Shown here: positions 35,070-50,100 of the stretch, one piece after another | Position numbering within the stretch: position 1 is the stretch's first letter | How the letters are laid out: the number at the start of each line of letters is the position of its first letter | Assembly: GCA_037178975.1 (NCBI GenBank) | Contig: JASJZH010000006.1 | Span: 5,642,001-5,706,000 of the forward strand | From: Oscheius tipulae | Taxonomy: Eukaryota > Nematoda > Chromadorea > Rhabditida > Rhabditidae | Length of the DNA: 64,000 bases | Direction: 5' to 3' | Made by a program: the position numbers and the translations under genes | The notes under the pieces: generated by a model | The model's database searches: none | Seen by the model: the letters and a program-made list of their open reading frames with translations, nothing else | Told to the model about the DNA's origin: nothing

Positions 35070-38000
35070 GATGGAAGAGGATCTATGTACCCGCCAAGTA
35101 CCTGAAAACAAGTTTTAAAGAAGAACTCATTGGAAAAGGGTAAAGAAAGTGCAAAAAAATACTTCTTTGCTCGTTTTCTAGGAAAGCATTAATGCAAATG
35201 GTATTTTTGAAGCTATTTATCTTGAAATTTAAGGAAGGGAGACTCGAAAAAACAAAGAAAATTAAGAAAAGTGTTGCTAAGCACACAATGCTTATGAGTT
35301 GTCAGCGTAGAATCGGCACCGCGTCGACCAAAATGGATCTCCCCTGTGGCCTACCGTAATCAAATAATAGCGTGGCAAGCCTTGGCGGGGAGAAGAAATA
35401 ACTTGAAAACTTTTAAATGAAAATATACATTTGGAAAAATGATATCGGGATCCTAGTAAATCGATATTTAAGACGCAGAAAACACAAAAAGCGGCATTTT
35501 GATTGCAAGATGGCGCTTTTAAGAGCCTTACCTTATTTGTAGGGCGTAATAGCGTAACCGTGCTCTGGCAACAAGGACGTGATTTTACCGCGAAAGGTCT
35601 TTTGAATAGGGCTCCCGCGCTCGCTTTCTAAGGTGCACAATAACGGTCTTGTTTTTTTTTCTGCCCAAAAATCCATGTAAACGTAATATGATTGGTTGAT
35701 ATCAAAATATTCAGTTTTACAAAAGCTTCGACTAAATATGGGAACATTGCAGCATGTATTTTCGCATTTCAGTCGAAGTGTTACAAAACCAACAACGTCT
35801 AAAAACATTACCCACATATCTTGTTACTTACATTTTGTACCTTCAACATTTAAGTCACTTGTCCATAGAAGTGAATAGCTTTTGCATCTTCTATTTGGTT
35901 CTGTGTCCTGGTTTAACGAACTACTATTTGACCCACTAAACTGACAGAAGTTTAACTTTTGTTTCGCTTTGAGCGCTCTTTAGAGTTGAGACATAGCGCA
36001 AAGTTCCAAGGCAACTGTTCTACCAAACTGTTGAATACTAATAACAGTCATTTTTAGCTGTTTCTTTGTGACGTCTAATGTTGCAGCTGAAAAGAAATGT
36101 TTTTAGTCTGTGTGCTTACTTCGACACGTGACATCTCTTATAACTAACAGTTTACAAAAAATTTGTCACAGAGGAGGCAGGTGCTCGCCTCCAAAGTATT
36201 AGTCATTGTCTGATCTCATATCTGCTCGTCTCTTGGAGCCTTCAATTTTTGAAATGTTTTCAGCGGCTTACTGCCAAATGCATGTGCGATAAGACCCACC
36301 AAGCCCGCCGCGCAGCACGGTATAGAGTCGTAAAGTCCTTCGATTAATTTGCCCTGGGAAGAACTTGTATTAGGTAGAAAAGGGAAGTGTCGGAAATGTT
36401 TCCAAGTTTTTCTTTTGACGGTCACTTATCCTATCGCGTGGATCGGTCCCCCTCTTTCAAAGTTCCACTGTTGAAGGTCAAAGGCGACAGGCGACATTTG
36501 CACAGGCTGCGTATTTCGTTCGCGCCTCTTCGCCTTTGAATGCCTATTTTCAATTGAGCTCTACATTTTTGAGAGGCAAAAACGACACATCTTATCATTT
36601 TTGTCCGATTTTCCTCCACTTTGCAGTAAAAAGACGTCGTTTGCGCATAATATTAAGCTCTGTCGGGGACTGCTTTTCACCGCGCGAAAGAATTAATATC
36701 ACGGACAGGCTGCTGGTCAGAGCCGAATCATTTCCGTTTTTCATACTTCTGTTCTCCCGCTGCCACTCCTCCTCTCCAAATGGGTGTTATCTTCCACGAG
36801 TTATCAGTTGCAGCTCTTCTGCCCCTCATCGCAGTAAACGATCATTGCACGCATTCCTCGTAGATTCTTATATCCGATTAGCAGAGCTTATTGACGAGTT
36901 CTTGCCTTATGCAATAGTCATTGCGGGTTCATAAGGTCATCTGCAAAGAATCGAATGTTCAGTCTAGGCAGATTGCGCCATTTCGCAAGGGCATAATTCT
37001 TTGAAGTAAACAAATCGATATCGGTGGTGACCCCGGAGCCTAGGTCCGCATATAGCAGCCTTTTCTTAGCATTTCGACCTATATGCATAACAGGTAGAAT
37101 ACGTCGATCGATGCTTGGAGTGTGACTCATTCACGCAGCTAGTGATCCGATTGTCTGTCTCCCCTCCATGACTTTTGGGTGTGGACCAGCCCCTGCCATT
37201 ACCAGTTTTGGAACATGTTCATCGTTCGAATGATGAGTGATAAGCTCGAATATGCTTTTTCTTCTCCTCTGAATGACTCACGCTACCGTGTTTTCTGTTT
37301 GCCTTCATGAGAATGTTGCATGTCGGTCTCGTCTGTCGGTAAGCGCTACGTTTTAGCGTAATTTTGCCGGTGGTCATTGTTCATCAGGATGCGCAACTGC
37401 CAGATGCACTCTGAGGTTCTTTGTCCGGCTCGGTCAGTCGCGAACGTATTGCTCACGTCCCATCTGGTGCGGGCGTACGCCTCGCCACTTTCATTCATTC
37501 TGACCATTTTCTTTTTCCTTGGTTTTCGATGGCAGACAGAATTGGAAGAGTATGAGCAATATGTGCGAACCGCTAATCCCGTAGCAGACTGACGGGCCCC
37601 AGTCAACACTTGCCTCCACAACGATCTCTTTATTTTATACCCCACATTATCTCATACAAAAGAGCCAAAAAATTACAACCGGCGTGTGTATCGCTGGCTG
37701 CTTACAGTTTCATTAGGTGGTTTTCATCCAAATTGTCGTCTGACGGAGCCAATGGCAGCCACTTTGCCAGCAGGCTCCGCCGACACCGGCAGCGTTCCAT
37801 TTAGTCCTTGCGCCATCTGGCGCCAAGTGAAGACCATTTTACAGTATTATTCTCCAGGCCATTTCCGCGCTTCGCACATTTCGTTGCCTCTCTTTACGTT
37901 TATTGCAGCTGTTTGCTTGCTTGAGCAAGCCGTCAACCCTCCCTCTCGGACTTTCCCCGCGCACCCATAATTGGTAGCAAGGCGGGCGTTCGCAGCCTTC

Positions 38001-38155
38001 TGGCTGCCTTGACCCACGGCCTCGCGTTCCATCGCATCTTCTTAACTATACTCTATCGGCCATCATATCGCTGCCGCATAGCTGACGGAACAGTTTCGTC
38101 CGCGCCTATTCGAGAGTTCACTAGTACTCAGATGCGAACGGCCAGTTAGCAAAAA
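35070..38155. other. Gene-poor region upstream of sma-1
   Basis: Three kilobases without a supportable gene, probably including sma-1 control sequence; the right third is GC-richer. A possible minus-strand exon lies at 35532-35627, flanked by a TTAG acceptor and a GTAAGG donor; it reads GSPIQKTFRGKITSLLPEHG and ends in TAA one base before the donor. A plus ORF at 36536-36934 has no motif. A short palindrome GCTTGCTTGAGCAAGC is near 37914. Confidence 0.45.
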
Positions 38156-41100
38156 ATGTCCTATGTATATTCCGCGGCCATATACTCTCCAGGAGAGGGA
38201 AAAACCGTTAAGAATCTCGAAGGTAAGCAAGCCATTCCACCGATGATAACAACATCTCCGTATTTGCTATTCGAGTGTTGCATGTCTAACCGAGACTCTT
38301 TTTCTATTCTTTGAATCCTTCAGTTTGCCTCTAACATGGACTTTCAGACGAAGCTCGAGGTTGGCGAGGTGAGATCGCTTCTAGCCGTAGTAACATCGAC
38401 TTTGACGAGCTAGAACGGGAGACATCCATGCCTCGCTACGAAGTCCAGGTAAGCCGTGCCGGATACCACCAGATTATTATGTGTCGACCACACAAAAAGA
38501 GCATCATTTTGTTACGTTCGCTAGATTATTGTTATCCTCCTCTGGCTGTAAACGAGCCTTTGAAAACTGCTTTCATTCTCCATATACGAGTGCTGTGTCA
38601 TATAATTGTGTTGCTGATAATGTCCGACAGTGCCAGTGATGCACCCTTATCTGAAAAGGGAGTAGTATCGGAAAGACAAGTATATTCCATAAAGTTGCTT
38701 GCAAATAGACAGCTCCCTAATCCCATTCCTGCTCCTAGAACATATCCAGTACCTTTCGCTCGCAAGGTAAGAAGAGATAAAACAATGTTTGTAGGATAAT
38801 ATAACCTGCATTGTTTCAGTACCGTCTGCCGAACTCGAGCGGTATCCCCGGCACACCTCAGGGAGCTGCTCCGAGTCCTCGTCACGATGACGAAGATTAT
38901 CACAACGAAACACTATTCTTTGAGAGGAATAGGATCAAACAGCTGCAGGATGAGCGAGTCCATATTCAGAAGAAGACTTTTACAAAGTGGTGCAATTCCT
39001 TTCTCAGTCGGGTAGGTTTATAATGCCATTTTACAGCCTGGCGGTCTTTTTCTTCAATAATCATACCGAAGGGATCGATTGAAAAGAGCGCTCGCAGAAA
39101 ACAGCTGGACACGTTCCGACAGGCTCGGGGTCAATTAACACTCTGTTGTGCTAGTTGTATTGACAGGCTGATGTTTCACCAGCACTAAAAGGAGAACGCG
39201 CTAATCGTCACCGTAAGAGTGACAACAGAAAAACAGTGAAACTGCACGGAACTGAGTTAATCAGATAAATTTGCAGGCGAGACTGGAGATTGTCGACCTC
39301 TTTGCTGATGTTGGAGATGGAGTACTGCTCATGAAACTGCTGGAAATCATTTCCGGAGACAAGCTAGGAAAGCCGAACAAGTGATTTGACTCTATTTATC
39401 TCAGAGCAACACAATTTTTAGGGGTCGTATGCGTGTACAGAAGATTGAAAATCTAAACAAAGTTCTCGACTTTCTGAAAAAGAAGAAAATCCAGGTAAGA
39501 ACTGCTATAGGTTCGATTTAGCACGTTTGCTCACACCTTCTGTCATCTGAATCTATTGTGCGCGGGCTGTCTTTCGGGGGTGTCAATCGGCTGTGGTCAG
39601 TGTGTTGACTGTCAGTTTACGTGATGTTTGCGCAAGGGTCAAGAGCAAGGGAGACATCTCGTGGACAACTTTGGATGCGATCACTTTAAAGACTCACCGA
39701 CAATGACGGAAATGCTTTCAGCTCGAAAACATCGGAGCTGAAGATATTCTCGATAGAAATGAGCGTCTCATTCTGGGTCTCATCTGGACGATCATTCTTC
39801 GATTCCAAATCGATACCATCGTCATCGAGGTAGAGAACTTTGAAAAAAATAACAAAACTGGTTTAGGACGAAGAAGAACGCGGTGAGAGGAAACACGCCA
39901 AGGATGCTCTGCTCCTCTGGTGCCAAAGGAAAACTGCTGGATACTCCAACGTCCGTGTGGAGAACTTCACGACCAGCTGGAGAAATGGTCTTGCTTTCAA
40001 CGCTCTTATTCATGCTCACAGGTAATTTGTTTTATTTGGGTTCACAATTCTGTATTAGGCCTGATCTGCTGAACTTCAATGCTCTCAATCCCACTGATCA
40101 CATTGGAAACCTGAATAATGCATTCGACATTGCCGAAAAGAAGCTAGAAATCGCTGTGAGACTTCCAATCCATAGTCAATACACGAACTCTTTATAGAGA
40201 CTACTTGATGCCGAAGATGTCGACACAGCCAGACCGGACGAAAAGTCGATCATCACCTACGTGTCCCTCTACTATCATCATTTCGCTAAGCAGAAAACCG
40301 AGATGACTGGGGCTAGACGTGTTGGAAACGTCAGTTTCTATCACTCAACTCAAATGAAGTAATGTTTCAGATCGTTGGCAAGCTCATCGAAAGTGAAACC
40401 ATGGAAGACGACTACGAGCACGTTTCTTCTGACCTCCTCCGCTGGATCAGAGAGACCATTGTCATGCTTGACAGTCGCAAGTTCCCGAACTCGCTCCAGG
40501 GCATGCGAGAGGAGCTTGACAAGTTTAATCGCTTCCGAACTGAAGAGAAACAGCCGAAGTACAAGGAGAAAGGAGAACTGGAAGCTCTGTTCTTCACCAT
40601 TCAGACCAAGAGAAACGCCATGAAGCGGAAGCCTTATGTCCCTCCTGAAGGTCTCTTCATGCACGATATCGAAACCGCTTGGACTCTGTTGGAGCGATCG
40701 GAGAACAGTCGTCAAATGGCTATCATCTCCCAGATTCAGAGGCAGGAGAAGCTAGAACAGCTGGCTCAGAAGTTCTACAAGAAAGCTGGTCTTCGAGAGA
40801 CTTGGCTTCGTAACGTTCAGCAAATACTGGAAGACATGGATATTCGCGGAGGCAGCAAATCTGCTGCCGAGGTAGAAAAGGCTGTCAAGAAACAACAGGC
40901 CATAGCTACCGATATCCTTGCCAGAGTGAGTGAACCGACTTATAACCTTTTAAACCAGCTATTTTCAGGAAGAACGATTCAAGCTTCTCTCAACCATGTG
41001 TGGAGATCTGACCAAAGAAAGCTACCACGAGTGTGACAAAATCCGCGCCAGAGAACGTGACATCATCGAGAGATGGACCCAACTTCTTAGTCTTCTCGAG

Positions 41101-44100
41101 CAGAGAAGATCTGCTCTGATGAATCTGAACGATCTAATGAACTTGCTCCGTGATATTGATACCCTATCCAGTGAGCTCCGTCAAATCGAGGTAATGCAAT
41201 CATACACTGAATTAGTTATACTATATTTTTAGCCTGTTGCTCGCAACCGCGATGTTGGAAAACATCTTCTCGGTGTCGAGGATCTACTTGGAAAACATGA
41301 GCTGGTTGAAGCTCAGATCAACACCCAGGGTAATTGGCTCGCCAATGTCACCAAGGATGCCAACAACTACATTCGAAAGAAGGGAGAGCAGTACGACGTG
41401 CTCCAGAGGAAGCTGGAAGATGTGAATGGACAGTACAGCCAGTATGTTTTAAAAGCAACTCTCATTTGTCTTTCATTTATTAAGACTCGTTGACTTATCC
41501 CGTATCCGTCGCCACAATCTCGAAAAGGCTCGCGAGCTCTTCCAGTTTATCCAAGATCATGGTGAAGAAATGGCCTGGCTTGAAGAGAGGGAGGGTCTCT
41601 GTCGCAGAGCTTTGACTCTTTCCGACGTTTCGGCGGTTCATCAGACCACTCTTCTCTTCAAGAACGTTGAGACTGAGATACAAATCCACTGGAACCGCAG
41701 TAAAGACCTTATTGCTCTTGGTGAGCGTCTTCTCCAGTCTGGACAGCCCAAAGATGATATCCAGGTACGAACTCAAGTGATTCAATGAAACCTTCAATCT
41801 TTAGGGTCGCCTTTCTGTCATGCAAAAGGCTTGGGATCGTCTGAGAGAAGCTGTGAAAGCTTTGGGACAATGGCTTAACGAAGCCAAACAAGCTCAGCAG
41901 TACTTCCAAGACGCCAATGAAGCCGAGTCCTGGATCCGGGAGAAGATGCCTTTGGTCAAGTCTGATGACCTCGGAAGAGACGAAGTTGCTGCCGAAAGTC
42001 TTCTTCAACGTCATGGTCGCCTCGAAGAGGAGATCAACTCATACAGAGCCGACATTGCTCGTCTCGATGAGATGGCAGCTAGCTTGGTCAACAGTGGATT
42101 CACAGCTGCTCATTCCACTGTCCTTGAGGAGGAAAAGACTGAGACTGTTCCTCAACTGGAAATGCTCTACAAGTATGCCGGAAAGGACTTCAACGTGCAC
42201 AAGGGAGAGATTCTGGCCTTGTTGGAGAAGTCCACCTCTGAATGGTGGAAGGCCTTGAAGCAGGATGGAGTCGAAGGATATGTCCCATCCAACTACTGTC
42301 GTATCGTTCCTGGAGAATTGGTTACCGTCACTCAGACTACTACCAAGAACACAACTGATCCAGCAGACAGTCGTAGAGCCATTTCTGACAGACAGAAGGT
42401 CATCAGTCACGACTACCGTCAACTGAATAAACTGGCTGAAATTCGTCGTCGTCTTCTCAGTGACAATATCAAGCTGATGAGATTCTACCGTGAGTGCGAC
42501 GAGTTTGAGTCCTGGACACATGAGATTCAACATGCTCTTACCGATGAGCCTACAGTGGAACACGTCAAGGCTTTCCGTGCTAAGTTTGACAAGCTCGAGG
42601 CTGACATCAAGGTAAATTGCGTAAAAGTGTATACTAAAACTTTCAGACTAATGGTGGACTGCAAGTGAAGCGCATCAATGATATGGCCGATGAACTCATT
42701 GGAGAAGGACACAGTCAGTCACCTCAGATCGAGGCCAGAAAGAACAGGATCAATGACATGTGGGCCGAGATCGACCGTCTCAGAAAGATGAGAAGTCTAC
42801 GACTTGAAGCTACTGAAAGAGTGGCGGACTTTGAAGCCTCTTGCGACGATACTCGATCCTGGATGCAGGTAATTTAGGTTCAATCATTATTACTAATCTG
42901 TGACTTTCAGAGCAAGTTTGATGTTCTAGACAAGAAGCCTCAGGATCTGAAGAGCCTGCAGAACTTGGAACGCGATCTGAAGCCTCTGGAGGACAAGATT
43001 AAGGCTCTGGAAAAGCTTGCCGCTGAAGTCAAAAAGAATCACCCTGAAGAAGCTGCAATCATCGAAAAGCAAATAGCAGAACTAAAACGACTACATGCTG
43101 ACCTTCTCGGTCGAGCTCAAGGAAAGATTAAGGAAGCAGAACAGACTCAAGGACGCGAGATGTTCGATTCTGCCTACAAAGAGCTCATCGGCTGGGTTGA
43201 CCGAACAAAGAAGACTTTGGCTGATGATGTCCGAGCTGTCGATGTTCAAGAAGCCGACGATCTGTTGAAGAAGCATTATGAGCTTGGAGAGCAGATCAAG
43301 GACAAGAAATATGCTGTCGACTACGTTCACGAGCTCGGCCGTCGCCTTCTTGACAAGAACCGTGGCCTCAAGGACGTCGACGATCAACTCCGACACCTGA
43401 TCAACGAGATGGCTATCATCAAGGACATGTACAGATCCAAGGACGCGCGCCTGAAGGAACAGCTTGATCTTCAGCTTTTCAACAGGGAAGCCGAGAGAAT
43501 CGACTCTGCTACTAAAGGACATGAGGCTTTCCTCGACTACAACAACCTTGGAGTAAGTACTTACTGAGTTATTGAATGAGGTTGAATTACAGGACTCCAT
43601 AGAATCGGTAGAAAACCTTCTCAAGCGTCACCGTGATCTGGAAGCCAAGCTGGATGCGCAAGGTGCTCGTCTAGATGCCTTCTCAAAGAATGCCGATGAC
43701 CTCATTAAGAACAAACATTCGGACAGTCCTTACATCGATCAGGTACATAACTTCCTACCTAGCATTAGAATTATATTCAGCGGCGAAACGAGGTATTAAC
43801 CCGTCGTGCTGCTGTTCAACGCATCGCTGCTGAACGAAGAAAGATGCTCGAAGGTTCCCACGAGTACCAAGGCCTTCGTCGTGACGGAGAAGAAATGCTA
43901 GCTTGGATTGCCGATAAGAAACGTTTGGCCAACGATGAAGCTCATCGTGACCTGACCAACATCGCCAACAAGCTGTTGAAGCATGAGGCCTTCGAGGCAG
44001 AAATTGGAGCCAATCAGCCCAGAATTGAAGAGATCAACCGCACTGGATCAAACTTGATGGCAAAGAAACATCCGGAATCGGCCAATGTTGATTCTCTTTT

Positions 44101-47100
44101 GAGAAGAGTCAACACCCAATGGGGAGAACTCATCAATTCCGTCCAGCACAAAGGAGAGAATCTCCGACAGGCGTCCGATCAGAAGGGTCTCAACCGGATC
44201 CTGGACGATGCTCATTCCAAGCTTGATGAGTTGCATCAGGCTTTGAGATCCGAAGATCTTGGAAACGATCTTCGAGCTGTCAAAGAACTTATCCAGAAAC
44301 ATTCTGTTCTGGAGCAGGAGATGGCTATCCACAAGAGAAGACTCAGTGACATCCAGGGCCGTGGAAAAAAGATGGCCGAACAAGGCCATTTCGATTCTGA
44401 CAGAATCAGCCATACTATTGCTGCTCTTCTCAAGAGATACGATGAGCTCTCCAATCCAGCTGCTGCTCGCAAATCTGCTTTGGAGGAGTCCCGCAAGTGG
44501 CATCAGTTAGCTTTCGACGTGGACTGTGAGCTTCAATGGATCGCTGAGAAGGTAAGATCATTTTAATATTAATAATAACATTCTCTTAGCGTCCCATCGC
44601 TTCGTCGGAAGACACTGGAAGGAACTTGACTGAAGCTTTGAACATGGTCAAGAAGCAGGAGCAACTGGAGGCTGAAGTTCAACAGCATGGCACTCACATC
44701 AATGAGACTCTTGGACAAGGAGAAAGTTTGATCCGTGGCGGGCATCGTGCCACGGCTAGCATCAAAGAGAAGTGCAACCAAGTGGGTTCTTGAGAAGTTA
44801 TAGGCAAAGTACACCGTAATCTATTCAGATATTGTCATCAGATTTAAGAGAGGTAGAGACTACATAGTGTTGTGAAGCATGAGAAAGGTGTTGATTAGTT
44901 GTCCCTCTATAGTCTATCAGATTTCTTGTGTTGCGATCGAATCCAAACTTTTGTTGCAAATAAACCAAGGATTTTCAGCTCTCTGACGCCTGGAACAATC
45001 TTGCCCATCTGGTCAAGCGCAGACGTGGAATCGTAGACTGGGGAGTCAAGGAGCAGCAGTATCTGTTTGATGCCGCTGAAGTTGATTCTTGGATCATGGA
45101 GAAACGTGCTGCTCTCGTGTCGGACGACTGTGGCACTGATGAGACAGCTGCCCAGAAACTACTTGCCAAGAACAAGGCTCTGCAGAACGACATGAACGCC
45201 TACAAGCAGTGGCTTGACAAGCTCGCAGTTAAATGTCACGAGCTTACTGCATCTGGGCGATCCAATGTTGAACGTTTTGACAGCAGACAGAAGGAGCTGG
45301 AAGCTGAATTCGCTAAACTTTGGCAAATTGGTATAGTTTAGAGTAAATGCTCCTTCAAAGTTATTTTCAGCCGAAGAGCGTCGTCGTGCTCTTGAAGATG
45401 CTGTCTCGTTGTACGAGTATATGCGTGAGAGCGCTGATCTTGAGCAATGGATCAACGAGCAGCTGCAAACTGCCATGAGCGAGGATTACGGTGAGGACTA
45501 CGAACATCTGATGGAACTCCAAGCCAAGTTTGCCGAGTTCAAGCAGGGTGTCAAGACCGGAAGTGACCTCTTCATCAGCTCCGAGGAAACTGCCAAGGCT
45601 ATTCTTCGTCGTAATCCTCCGTTTGCTCGTGATGTTGCCAAGAAGCAGGAGAAGCTTCGAAGTGTGTGGACTCTTCTTCTCGACTACATCGAATCCCGAG
45701 AACAGAAGCTTGGTGCTGCTGAGGAACTCCACCGATTCAACAGAGATGTCGGAGAGCACGAGGAATGGGTCATCAGCAAGCTGAACAGCATGAGCCGGGA
45801 CCTTGGAAGAGATGTCAAGCAAGTTCACACTCTGTGGCAGCAGCACGAGACTCTTGAGAACGAGATCGGCGGAATGGAACCGCGTCTGAACAAGCTGCTT
45901 GAAGAGTCTGCCAGACTCAAGCACGCCTATCCTGGAGGCAATGCCGAGCACATTTCTACCCAGCAAGCTGCTCTGGCTGAAGGATGGCAAGACTTGAAAG
46001 ACGCTTCTGCAGACCGTAGAGACATGCTTCGTGCTGCCTACGATCTTCACCGATTCCAAACTGATGTCCGAGCCCTATTGTCCTGGACTGACCTTACCAT
46101 CGCTGACATGCAGTCTGAGGTCCACATTAACGATCTTCAACAGGCCGAGTGGCTCCAGAAGGAACATTCCCGACTAAACAACGAGATTGACGCTCGTGAG
46201 CCTGACTTCGGTAAGCTGGCCCAGTCTGGAAAAAAGATGATCGCTGCTGATCACTATGCTTCTGACGATATCCGCCAGAAAGTGAACATGGTAACTTCAG
46301 AAATATAACCCTATAATATGCTTATTTTTCCAGGTCGAACAAGCTCTTTCACGCCTTCGCTCCGAGTGGGAGCTGAGAAACAGCTACCTTGCTCAAGTCG
46401 TCCAGTGGCATGCCTTCCAACGCGAAGCCAAGCAGATCATCGCTGCTATCGGAACCAAGCGCAATACGCTAAGGTTTTCGATATCAGAACCGATGGAGTA
46501 AGCATTATTTTCAGATCGCTGGCTGTTGGCGGGACCGTCGACGATGTTGAAGGACAGACCAAGAGACTTGCAACATTCGCCAAAGCTTTGTCAACACTGG
46601 ATGAACGATCAAAGGCTCTGAGCCACACTGCTCAAGAACTTATCGATGCTCGTCACATGGAGAAGAACAACATTGACATTTGGAGAAGAAAGGTCGAAGA
46701 AGCTCTGGCCAGTCTTTGTGGCGATATTGATCAACGTCGTGCCGTTCTTGGTGAGGCCTACGCTCTTGCTGCTTTCGACAGTGATGTTGCTGACATGGAA
46801 AGCTGGATCGAGGACAAGCTCAAAGGGATACGTGCTGATTATGAAAATCAAGGACAACTTCTGTCCATTGAGGACAAGATGAAGAGACTCCAACGTCACC
46901 AAGCATTAGAGGCTGAACTGGCATCCAACAAAACAAGAGTCGACCAAGTTCTTCAACGCGGACGTGAACTCTTCGCTCGTCACAACAATCCTGACATCAC
47001 TGCTCGTTCTGACGTTCTGATGAACCGGTGGACAATGTTGGTCAACGCTTGTGCCGATCAGTCTCGAGCTTTGGAAGAGTTCCGTGATCTCCTTGCTTTC

Positions 47101-50100
47101 CGTCAACTTGTTGATCGTGTTCTACACTGGATCCGTGATAAGGAGTTGCTGGTGGCTACTCGTGAAATGGGACGCGATCAGGAACATTGCAAGCAAATTC
47201 TGGCCAGACTTGATGGGTCCACTGCCGATTCTTCTGTCGATGAGCAGACTCTGGATGACATCAACCGTCTTGGAGCCAAGCTCGTCAGCCAAGGACGTTC
47301 TAGCCGTGAAGAGGTTGAACAACAGCAGAGACATCTCAACCAAACGTACAATTTTTGCACTTCCAATCATACACCGGTTTTAGGTGGAGATCTCTTCATG
47401 GAAAGATTGATTCTTACCGCCGTGATCTTCACGCTGCTATGGAAGTCCACAACTTCAATGCCGAAGTCGATGACACCAATGAGAGAATCCTTGAAAAGAC
47501 TGCTGCCATGAAGAATGACGACTTTGGACGAGATTTCGCTTCGTGAGTTCATTTCAACAATCGGGTTCAACATATATTTCAGAGTCGACGTGTTGGTTCG
47601 TAAGCAGAACGCTCTCGAGAACGAAATGAGTGCTATTCACAACAAACTCATCAGTCACGACAAGGATGCTCAGGCCCTTCTTGCCAAGAAGACTCCTCTC
47701 CAGGACAGTATAATCACATCTCTGAAGAAACTGGAAGACAGCTGGAAGGAGCTCAGCGAGGCAGCTGAGCTGAGAAGCGAGAAACTCAAGAAGTCTTACA
47801 GACTTCATAAGTACCTCGACAACGTCAAAAAGGCAGAAGCCTGGTCTGTACAGCTTCGGAGTAAGATGACTTCTTATCAACAACCTCGCACAAGCTCTGA
47901 AGCTCGTCTTCGTTTGGAACAACACGGCGAGAGAAAGGCGGAAATTGACGGTCGTCAGGAGGAGCTAAAGCTTCTTCACGAAGATGGACAGAGACTGATT
48001 GCTGAGCAGCCCGAGCACAAGCCAGAAGTTCAACGTGCCCATAAACGTGTTCAAAATTCTGAACACCAACTGCTTCAGACCTGGGACGGAGAAAAGTCTG
48101 CTCTTCAGAAGACTCTTGACTGGCTTCTCTGGTGCGACCAAGCTTCTCTCATCGAACAATGGCTAGCTGAGAAAGAAAACTTCCTTAGAACTAAGGCTCT
48201 TGGAGAAGATAGTGATGATGTTCAGGTTTGTAGATTACTTTATATAGAACCATACCGGAAGTTTCAGATGTTGATCAAGACTCATGATGCTTTTGAGGAG
48301 ACTGTTGCCAACCAGAGCGGAAAGATCGACAAACTTAAAGCTGATGCTGAGATTCTAATTAACAATGACAACGAGTTCAAGTCTGACATTGCTTCCCGTC
48401 TGGACGAGATACTCACTCGTTACCAAGAGATGCTCGATTCTGCTCGCTACAGGCATCGTGTTCTTACTGAGAGCAAAAAGTATCATGAATTCATGGGCAG
48501 CTGTGGAGAACTGATCATGTGGATCACAGCTAAAGTTCAGGTATTCATTCTAATCAAGCGTTTTTACAGCCTAGTTTAGCTTGCCTACGACGAGTCCTAT
48601 CTTGACCCCACCAATCTTCGATCGAAGCTCCAGAAACATTTGGCTTTCGACTCGGAGCTCAGCGAGAATGAGAAGAGACTCGCCGCTGTTGAGGATCAAG
48701 GAAAGACTCTGATTGCCGAGAACCACTTCATGAAGGAGAACGTCAAGGAACAGCTGTCTGAACTCCGAGGTGGATGGGATGAGCTGAGAAAGAAGGTTAC
48801 ATTGAAGACCAGCCGTATGCGTGAGGCTTTCGAGGCTATCACAGTCGACAGAAAACTGGAAGACCTGCAACGTTGGTTGGATCGCGTTGAAGGAGAGCTC
48901 AGCTCGGACGATCATGGGCGCGACTTGGAATCAGTTGACAGTTTGATGACCAAGTTGGATGCCCTTTGGGAGGAGATCAACGGCCGCAACGAGCGTGTTA
49001 AGGAGTTGATGTCTTCTGCGCGTCAGCTTAAAACTATGGGTTCTTGGACTTCCCAACAGTTCATCAACGAAGCCGAACAGATTGAGTCTCGCTTCTACAA
49101 CCTGAAGAATCCAGTTGAGATCCGTCGTGCTAACCTGAAGGAGTCCCGTCAATGGTTCGAGTGGCTCACTGCAGCTGATGAGGAGCTTGCTTGGCTGCAA
49201 TCCAAACTTCTTCTCTCAAAGAGCCAAGACTATGGAGCCAGTCTTCAAGGTGCTTTGAGTCTCCAAAAGAAGCATGCTGCTCTCGAGAAGGAGCTAGAAG
49301 CCCGCCAACCTTCGATCCATGACACAGAGAAGACCGGAACTGCCATGATCAAACACGGTCATCACGCTTCTGCCGACATCCAGCAGTACATCGACCTGCT
49401 CAACAGCACTCTGCTCAGTCTGAAGGATGCTTGCAGTCTGCGACGTAGTCGTCTTCAACAGACCGTTGATAGCCAGCAGTACTTCACTGAGGTTGCTGAA
49501 GCTGAGCAATGGATCCGCGACCAGATGCCGCTCGCTGCCAACAGCGACACTGGAAAAGACCAAGCAGCTGCGGAAAGCCATCTTCGTCGACTGACCGTTC
49601 TTGACAAGGAGGTTGCTGATTTCCGCAAGGAGGTCGATCGTCTCCGATACAAAGCTGATGGACTCCTCTCTGGAGACAGTCACGACGCTACCCAAATCAA
49701 CTCCAGACAGATGAGACTCGACTCTGCTTACAACGATTTGGTCAAGGAGTGCGGAAAGCGTCGTTCTGTTTTGGTCGATGCTGGACGCTACTACCGTTTC
49801 GTTCGCCAAGTCGAAGACCTGTCTGATTGGCTCCATGAGAAGGAAAAAATTGCCGCTTCGGATGATTTTGGACGTGACTTGGAAAGTTGTCTTCTTCTGG
49901 CTGAAAACTTTGACTCGGTCCTTCGTGAGCTATCCGGAGCTGGAGAACGAGTTGCTGGCGTCCAACGTGCCCAGGAAGAGCTTCTTAGAAGCGGTTTGTT
50001 ATATTAATTGATCTTTTTACACTGATTTTCAGGTCATCCTTACACTGCTTCCATTCAAGCCAAGGGAACGGATCTTCAGGAGTTGTGGAACTCTGTAAAC

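Noticed and set aside
36536-36934. Plus ORF of 132 codons upstream of sma-1
   Set aside because: No splice signals, no motif and an improbable mix of Ser, Arg and Phe; likely chance.
37912-37930. Palindrome GCTTGCTTGAGCAAGC
   Set aside because: Short, in a GC-richer stretch, and expected by chance at this scale.
45367-46059. Long minus-strand ORFs antisense to sma-1
   Set aside because: They are shadows of spectrin-repeat exons; codon pattern and domains fit the plus strand only.
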